Below, piece by piece: positions 59,427 through 64,000 of a DNA stretch of 64,000 bases. Position 1 is the stretch's first letter, and every line of letters begins with the position of its first letter. The notes under the pieces are model-generated. The model was not told where the DNA came from and made no database searches. It worked only from the letters and a program-made list of their open reading frames with translations. Both the position numbers and the translations under genes were made by a program. Origin of the DNA: Streptomyces galbus (GTDB taxonomy: Bacteria; Actinomycetota; Actinomycetes; Streptomycetales; Streptomycetaceae); NCBI RefSeq assembly GCF_005280195.1, contig NZ_SZPR01000043.1:1-64000 (forward strand). Reading direction: 5' to 3'.

Positions 59427-60179
59427 ATGGCAAGTGAGACGAGCCCGCAGAGGCCGAAGTACCAGCGCATTGCCGACGACCTGAAGGCGGCGATCGAGTC
59501 TGGCGAGTACGGCCCCGGTGATCGGCTGCCGGGTGAGAGCGCGCTCGCCGCCCAGTACGGCGTTGCCGTGCTCACCGCCCGCCAGGCGCTCAAGATCCTG
59601 AGGATCGAAGGCCTGGTAGAAACGAAGAAGGGCGCCGGTGCCCGAGTCATCGAGTTCCGCCCGATCCGGCGCCACGGCATTCAGCGACTGGCACGTGAGC
59701 AGTGGGGCGCTGGCAAATCCATCTGGTCCGCCGACGAAGAGCGTCCAGTCACCATCGACGTCCGCGTCGACACCGTGGCGGCTCCCATACACATCGCCCG
59801 GATGCTGGACGTGGACGAGAACGAACTCGTCTGCGCTCGATCTCGGCGCTTCGTGCTGGACGACAGGCCTGTCATGCTCGCAACTTCCTATCTGCCCCTT
59901 GGGCTGGTTGAAGGCACGGCGATCATGCGCGTCGACACCGGAGACGGCGGCACGTACGCCCGGCTCGCTGAGATCGGTCACGCGCCCGCGCACTTCCGCG
60001 AGGAACTTCGGTGCCGACTCCCCGTAGCTGCAGAGGCCGAAGGCCTGGCCATGCCCCTGGAGCGCCCGGTCATCAAGCTGTGCCGCACGGCCTTCGACGC
60101 TGAACTTCGAGCTGTCGAAGTGAACGAGATGACCATGGACAGCGCGGCATACGTGCTGGAGTACGCATTCGATGCCTGA
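59427..60179 (+). CDS. GntR-family transfer repressor (KorSA/TraR type)
   Basis: 250 residues from ATG 59427. The winged-helix N-terminus shows YQRIADDLKAAIESGEYGPG, DRLPGESALAAQYGVAVLTA, RQALKILRIEGLVETKKGAG. The C-terminal part is a UTRA-like ligand domain (FVLDDRPVMLATSYLPLGLV, YAFDA). pSAM2 KorSA and TraR proteins of Streptomyces plasmids have the same design and repress transfer genes. The palindromes between it and the leftward cluster are its probable sites. Confidence 0.85.
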   Translation: MASETSPQRPKYQRIADDLKAAIESGEYGPGDRLPGESALAAQYGVAVLTARQALKILRIEGLVETKKGAGARVIEFRPIRRHGIQRLAREQWGAGKSIWSADEERPVTIDVRVDTVAAPIHIARMLDVDENELVCARSRRFVLDDRPVMLATSYLPLGLVEGTAIMRVDTGDGGTYARLAEIGHAPAHFREELRCRLPVAAEAEGLAMPLERPVIKLCRTAFDAELRAVEVNEMTMDSAAYVLEYAFDA

Positions 60180-60361
60180 GCGTCCCAACTCCCTCACCCC
60201 AAACCCCCTCATGCCTGCTCGTCGTGTGGGGGCCATCACACTTGCCAGAGCCGAAACGCAACATCACAACGCCTTGTCGAAGCTCGTGCGCACCGGCATT
60301 CACGGGTTTTCAACATCCGCGTACACATGGGTTTTCGGGGCTGCGCTCTAGGCTCGCGGCC

Positions 60362-61399
60362 ATGACGACGACGGAGGGAAACAGGGTGGGGAAGCACCGG
60401 GCAGGGTGGCGGCCGGACCGGCTGCGTGAGCAGCGTGAGGCTCACGGGCTGACTCTGGAGAAGGCCGGCGAGCGCCTCCGCGAGGTTGCCGAGCAGGCCA
60501 AGCTAAAGGGCATCCCGGCCGCGAATCCCCAGACTCTGTGGCAGCACGAGCAGGGCGAGGTCTACCCAGGCCCGCACTACCGTCGCGCCTACTGTCTCCT
60601 CTACAGGGCGACGGAGCCGGACCTTGGGTTCCGCGCTGCTCTTCCGGGGGAGGAGACCTCCTTCAAGCTCACGCCGATGGACGACCGTCTCAACGGCGCT
60701 CACGTCCTGGCGGTCGAACGTGCAGTTCACCGCATCGCGCCCGGCAGTGACGACGCTGATCACTTCGGGCTGCAGCAACGGATCATTGACGCATGGAAAC
60801 GTCGGCACACCGGTGGTGACCCGCACCGGCCGGTCCTGATCCTGGTCGGCGGATACGCGGGCAGCGGGAAGACCGAGCTGGCGAGGTTCTTCGTTCAGCT
60901 CACCGGCTGGCCACTGCTCGACAAGGATCCGCTGACCCGCCCGCTGGTAGAGAAACTGCTGGTAGCGCTGGGTGGTGACTCGAATGACCGGCACACCGAC
61001 CTGTATCGCACCCAAGTTCGGCCGGTGGAGTACGACTGCCTGATGCAGTCCGCGATGGCCAACATCAAGTGCGGGATCAGCACGGTGCTCACAGCCCCGT
61101 TCATCGCAGAGATGACGGACCAGGCGTGGATGCAGCGCCTAACCAACCGTGCGGCCTCCATGGGCGTCGACGTCTATCCGGTCTGGGTCCGCTGTGACGA
61201 GGAGTCGATGCGCGAGTACATCGGCTTCCGTGGCGCAGCGCGGGATGCCTGGAAGCTGCAGCGGTGGGAGGAGTACATGGCGACGATCGACCTGGATCTG
61301 CGGCCGGCTGTGCCGCACCTGGTCGTCGACAACCGTCTCGGGGCCGCGGTCTCACTCGCGGACCAGGCCCGGCAGGCGATGGGGGCGATGTACGCGTGA
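60362..61399 (+). CDS. XRE-type HTH fused to a P-loop kinase
   Basis: 345 residues from ATG 60362. N-terminal helix-turn-helix (about 17-85: RLREQREAHGLTLEKAGERL, NPQTLWQHEQGEVYPGPHYR). Then a P-loop kinase domain with VLILVGGYAGSGKTELARFF (Walker A at 164-171), DKDPLTRPLVEKLLVALG, and VYPVWVRCDEESMREYIGFR (LID-like). The domain looks like a zeta-toxin/adenylylsulfate-kinase relative. It is coupled by GTGA overlap to a second kinase. A regulated nucleotide- or small-molecule kinase is inferred. Confidence 0.7.
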   Translation: MTTTEGNRVGKHRAGWRPDRLREQREAHGLTLEKAGERLREVAEQAKLKGIPAANPQTLWQHEQGEVYPGPHYRRAYCLLYRATEPDLGFRAALPGEETSFKLTPMDDRLNGAHVLAVERAVHRIAPGSDDADHFGLQQRIIDAWKRRHTGGDPHRPVLILVGGYAGSGKTELARFFVQLTGWPLLDKDPLTRPLVEKLLVALGGDSNDRHTDLYRTQVRPVEYDCLMQSAMANIKCGISTVLTAPFIAEMTDQAWMQRLTNRAASMGVDVYPVWVRCDEESMREYIGFRGAARDAWKLQRWEEYMATIDLDLRPAVPHLVVDNRLGAAVSLADQARQAMGAMYA

Positions 61400-61965
61400 C
61401 GGAGAAGCAGGGCGTGATCCTCTACGGCCCGCCGGCCTCGGGTAAGGACACCGTCACCACCGCGCTCAGCGAACTTGACTCCAGGTATGGGCAGTTCGCG
61501 CGGCTCAAGGTCGGGACGGGCAAGTCGGACGGCTACCGGATGGGCACGGTGGAGCAGCTGCGCGAGCTCGAGGCCGCGGGCGACGTCGTCTACGCGAACG
61601 CTCGGTACGGCAACACGTACGCGATCGACCGGCCCGGCGTCGACTCCGCGTTCGCGGCCGGGGTGCCCGTGGTGCACCTCGGGCAGGTCGACGGCATCCG
61701 AGCGCTGATCGACGGCTACCCGGCCGACTGGTCGGTGGTGCTGCTGTGGTGCCCGCGCGAGGTGACCGAGCAGCGGTCTGCGGAGCGCGGCGACAGCGAC
61801 ACCGCGGCGCGCCTGGCGGCGTGGGACGCGACCCGCGAGGACCTGGACGCGCACCCGGGCATGGTCTGGGACCTGACTGTGGACACCACGGCGTCGGCTC
61901 CGCAGGATGCGGCGCAGCTCATCGACCAGCTGCTGGCGCAGCGGGCGGGAGCGGCGACGGCATGA
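61396..61965 (+). CDS. Guanylate-kinase-like P-loop protein
   Basis: 189 residues from GTG 61396, overlapping the upstream stop. Walker A ILYGPPASGKDTVTTALSEL (11-19). FARLKVGTGKSDGYRMGT and AGDVVYANARYGNTYAIDRP resemble the substrate region of nucleotide kinases. A LID-like part follows (CPREVTEQRSAERGDSDTAA). Phosphorylation of a nucleotide is likely; the substrate is unknown. Pairs with the HTH-kinase. Confidence 0.7.
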   Translation: MTEKQGVILYGPPASGKDTVTTALSELDSRYGQFARLKVGTGKSDGYRMGTVEQLRELEAAGDVVYANARYGNTYAIDRPGVDSAFAAGVPVVHLGQVDGIRALIDGYPADWSVVLLWCPREVTEQRSAERGDSDTAARLAAWDATREDLDAHPGMVWDLTVDTTASAPQDAAQLIDQLLAQRAGAATA

Positions 61966-61972
61966 GCGCGGG

Positions 61973-62809
61973 CTACGGCTGGGCGAGTCGGTCCAAGGCG
62001 TCGGTGAGCGTGAGCTCGCTGTCCTTGGCGTCGTTCCACCGTGCCAGCGTGGACGCGGCCGCGCCCAGCATCTCCGGTGGAAGGCCAGCGGCGGCGAGTG
62101 CGTCGGCGGCTTCCTCCAGCTCTGGGCCCCAGCGCCAAGCGCGGGCTGCGGTCTTGGCGACGTACTCCGGCTCGGAGAGGTACGAGTCGGTGCGCCGGGA
62201 GGCGACCTCGATGAGCTCCTGGTCGACGCCGTGCTCGCGAGCCATGCCGACCGCGAGCGCCACCAGCACTCGGCTGGTCTTCTGGAAGCTGGCGTACGAC
62301 AACTTCAGCGCGGATGCCTTCCCGACGTCCGTGCCCAGCACTGCCGTTCGGACGGCGGTGCCCGCGAACAGCGCCTCGATGCGCTCGGTCGCATCGGCCG
62401 GGCCGGACAGGTACAAGGTGGGGGTCTTGCCGCCGACCGGCGGGGAGCCGACGACACCGCCGTCCACGACGGCCGCGCCGTGTTCGAGCAGCGCGGCGAT
62501 CCGCTTCGTTCGCTCGGGGTTGATGGCGTTCGCCTCCACGTACACCCCGGTGAAGCGGTGCCCGGCGACGTCACGGGCCAGGTCTTCGGCAGCGGCCGGT
62601 GGGCAGAGACTGATGACGATGTCGCTGCGGTCCAGCAGCTCGGCCAGCGTGACCACGGGCGTCAACCCGAACCGGGCAGCGCGCTCCACGGATGCGGTGC
62701 TGCGCCCGGTCTCGCACCACAGGACCGCGGCCGCGTTCGTCACGGCACAGGCGGCTACAGCGGCGCCCATGCTGCCGGGGTGGAGGATGCCGACGGTCGG
62801 CTGGTCCAC
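61973..62809 (-). CDS. NAD(P)-dependent oxidoreductase (beta-hydroxyacid dehydrogenase type)
   Basis: 278 residues from GTG 62809. Rossmann start VGILHPGSMGAAVAACAV (GxxxxGxxG), then DIVISLCPPAAAEDLAR and VVDGGVVGSPPVGGKTPTLY, the substrate-binding block of 6-phosphogluconate/3-hydroxyisobutyrate dehydrogenases. K at VGKASALKLSYASFQKT is the catalytic-lysine region. Convergent with the kinases and coupled to the HAD gene on the same strand. Confidence 0.8.
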   Translation of the reverse strand: MDQPTVGILHPGSMGAAVAACAVTNAAAVLWCETGRSTASVERAARFGLTPVVTLAELLDRSDIVISLCPPAAAEDLARDVAGHRFTGVYVEANAINPERTKRIAALLEHGAAVVDGGVVGSPPVGGKTPTLYLSGPADATERIEALFAGTAVRTAVLGTDVGKASALKLSYASFQKTSRVLVALAVGMAREHGVDQELIEVASRRTDSYLSEPEYVAKTAARAWRWGPELEEAADALAAAGLPPEMLGAAASTLARWNDAKDSELTLTDALDRLAQP

Positions 62810-62813
62810 AGTG

Positions 62814-63461
62814 CTACTCCGTCTCTGCGAGCAGGATGGTGATGGCGTCGGTGACGTCGTTGACGACGTGGTGCGCGGCGGGAAGTCCGTCGGGCCAGGG
62901 GCGACCTCGCAGCCAGATGGTGCGCAGGCCAGCCTGGTAGCCGCCGCCGATGTCTCCGCTCGGGTTGTCGCCGACCATCCAGCCGCCGTCCGCGAGGCTG
63001 ACGCCGCAACGGGACGCTGCGAGTTCGAAGAGCCGCCGATCCGGCTTGCGGATCTCAAGGTCGCCCGAGACAGCGACGCCGTCGACCAGAGCTGCGAGGC
63101 CCGTGCCAGTGAGTTTGGCGCGCTGGATGTCGCTGGCCCCATTGGTGACGACGCCGATGGTCCACGCGGCCGCGCGCAGGCGGGCCAGGCCCTCGATGAC
63201 CGTAGGGCGGCAGGTGACGGCGGCCGCCATGAGGTCCACATACTCATGCCACAGGTCGGTTGCGGACACATCCAGGCCGAAGACTTCCCTCAGCCGAGCG
63301 AAGTCGCTGGCGGACGCGCGGTCGACCAACGCGGCACGCAGCCATCGTTCGGCATCGCTGGGAAGGGCCCGCGAGCGGCACAGGCAAGTCAGTGCATCGC
63401 TGAGAGCTGTCTGCCGGTCCACCAGCGTGCCGTCCAGGTCGAAAAGCGCAACTCGGGCCAT
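62814..63461 (-). CDS. HAD-superfamily phosphatase
   Basis: 215 residues from ATG 63461. Motif I ALFDLDGTLVD (catalytic aspartates near 8 and 10), motif II VVTNGAS, motif III RKPDRRLF, motif IV MVGDNPSGDI. A four-helix cap sits between motif I and II. Typical of small-molecule phosphatases. Its stop is 5 bases from the dehydrogenase start, so the two are an operon. A phosphatase opposite two kinases suggests a phosphorylated metabolite. Confidence 0.85.
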   Translation of the reverse strand: MARVALFDLDGTLVDRQTALSDALTCLCRSRALPSDAERWLRAALVDRASASDFARLREVFGLDVSATDLWHEYVDLMAAAVTCRPTVIEGLARLRAAAWTIGVVTNGASDIQRAKLTGTGLAALVDGVAVSGDLEIRKPDRRLFELAASRCGVSLADGGWMVGDNPSGDIGGGYQAGLRTIWLRGRPWPDGLPAAHHVVNDVTDAITILLAETE

Positions 63462-63715
63462 GGTCCGGAACCGTACCTGGCCTGGCTCAGGGACCCCTAT
63501 TTCAGGTTGAAGAGTTGGATGACGGCCCATCAGACGCCTGTCCGACACGTCGTCATCTATGGTCCTTCGCTGGTACGGCGGGGGAGTAGGGTATCCCTGG
63601 ACCTGATCCACAACTGCACAGGAAAAAGCCCCCTGGACCTTAGGCAAGTCCCGAGGGCTCTCGACCGGGGTAACCCGGCCCGGCGCACCCCTTTGGCTAG
63701 AAAGGAGGTCGCGTG
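63462..63715. other. Structured leader upstream of a small ORF
   Basis: 254 bases. Imperfect GC stems are visible around 63630-63690 (for example GACCGGGGTAACCCGGCC), followed by AAAGGAGG right before the start. It could be an attenuator, a riboregulator or the promoter of the leftward HAD gene. Confidence 0.45.
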
Positions 63716-63922
63716 ATGCAGGGTACCCGTACCCGCACGCGGACACACACCACCCCGCCGTTGCAGCGACGCAAGAGCGTCGCTCCGGCGGGGTGCCTGC
63801 GTTCCCGCGGCCCTCTTACGGCCAGCCTGAACCTGGACAACCTTGCGTCTCTGTGGCGCGTCGACTTCCGTGCTGGCGGGCAGCACGGTCAGATCTCCAC
63901 TCCGGAGGCCCAATCGTCGTAG
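63716..63922 (+). CDS. Small basic protein with very strong ribosome site
   Basis: 68 residues from ATG 63716 (GTG 63713 also possible), behind AAAGGAGG. MQGTRTRTRTHTTPPLQRRK, SVAPAGCLRSRGPLTASLNL, DNLASLWRVDFRAGGQHGQI. A disordered basic start and a hydrophobic middle; no motif known. Efficient translation after a structured leader makes a translated regulatory peptide possible. Confidence 0.5.
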   Translation: MQGTRTRTRTHTTPPLQRRKSVAPAGCLRSRGPLTASLNLDNLASLWRVDFRAGGQHGQISTPEAQSS

Positions 63923-64000
63923 TCACGTTATTCGTGGCGGCGCCCGCTAAAGGGCCCTAGCCGCCGGGACGCCCAGTTTGCGAGGTGTTAGCAGCACCTC

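Noticed and set aside
61746..63716. 656-codon rightward ORF
   Set aside because: Antisense of the dehydrogenase and HAD genes, both with complete catalytic motifs.

Overview
The window is GC-rich Streptomyces-type DNA: very high third-position GC, frequent GTG starts, 4-base ATGA/GTGA overlaps between genes, a WhiB regulator, DUF5999 and a TraB/FtsK-type translocase. It looks like one arm of a linear conjugative plasmid, or of a linear element with a plasmid backbone. Bases 1-150 closely resemble, from memory, the archetypal Streptomyces telomere: a run of GC palindromes with TGC loops. About the first 23 bases of the physical end appear to be missing. No tap/tpg-like telomere genes were found here.

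Layout. (1) 1-16 kb is the subtelomeric accessory arm. It holds a helicase with helicase-associated repeats next to the telomere, a GNAT acetyltransferase, a CoiA-like nuclease, an XRE-type regulator, a PD-(D/E)XK nuclease with zinc ribbon, a HEPN-like protein, an AbiJ-NTD-like/nuclease protein with an unknown partner, a TRADD-N-associated membrane protein broken by an amber codon, and an ATP-dependent DNA ligase. Several carry conflict or defence domains. (2) 16-20 kb holds small hypothetical genes and debris. (3) 19.8-25.4 kb is a replication/mobilisation block: a replication-relaxation protein, an unknown gene, iteron-like repeats at 22.57-23.08 kb (candidate origin), and a helicase-less MobF-type relaxase. 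(4) 26-31.6 kb has an ECF-sigma three-gene operon, then parA-parB followed by four copies of an 18-20 bp palindrome (candidate parS array). (5) 31.6-39.4 kb is a second accessory and decayed zone: an Abi_C protein, an integrase/DUF6262 remnant with a decayed tandem copy, a solitary DndB-like protein, a pentapeptide membrane protein, and several truncated or frameshifted genes.

(6) 39.4-59.0 kb is a leftward conjugation cluster of roughly 28 genes. It contains the TraB/FtsK-like translocase, coiled-coil/membrane and disordered proteins, many small zinc-knuckle proteins, a GGDEF protein, an ASCH protein, a NUDIX hydrolase, a P-loop kinase, WhiB and DUF5999. Its gaps repeatedly carry perfect GC hairpins. 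At 59.25-59.42 kb, copies of the palindrome CTCGTTAACGAG overlap a leftward promoter and precede a GntR regulator (KorSA/TraR type). This looks like the repressor-operator switch for transfer. (7) 60.3-63.9 kb has an XRE-kinase fusion, a second P-loop kinase, and convergent NAD-dependent oxidoreductase and HAD phosphatase genes. A small ORF with a very strong ribosome site follows a structured leader.

All family assignments come from reading motifs by eye; no database search was run. Several frameshifts sit in homopolymers and may be assembly errors rather than real mutations.
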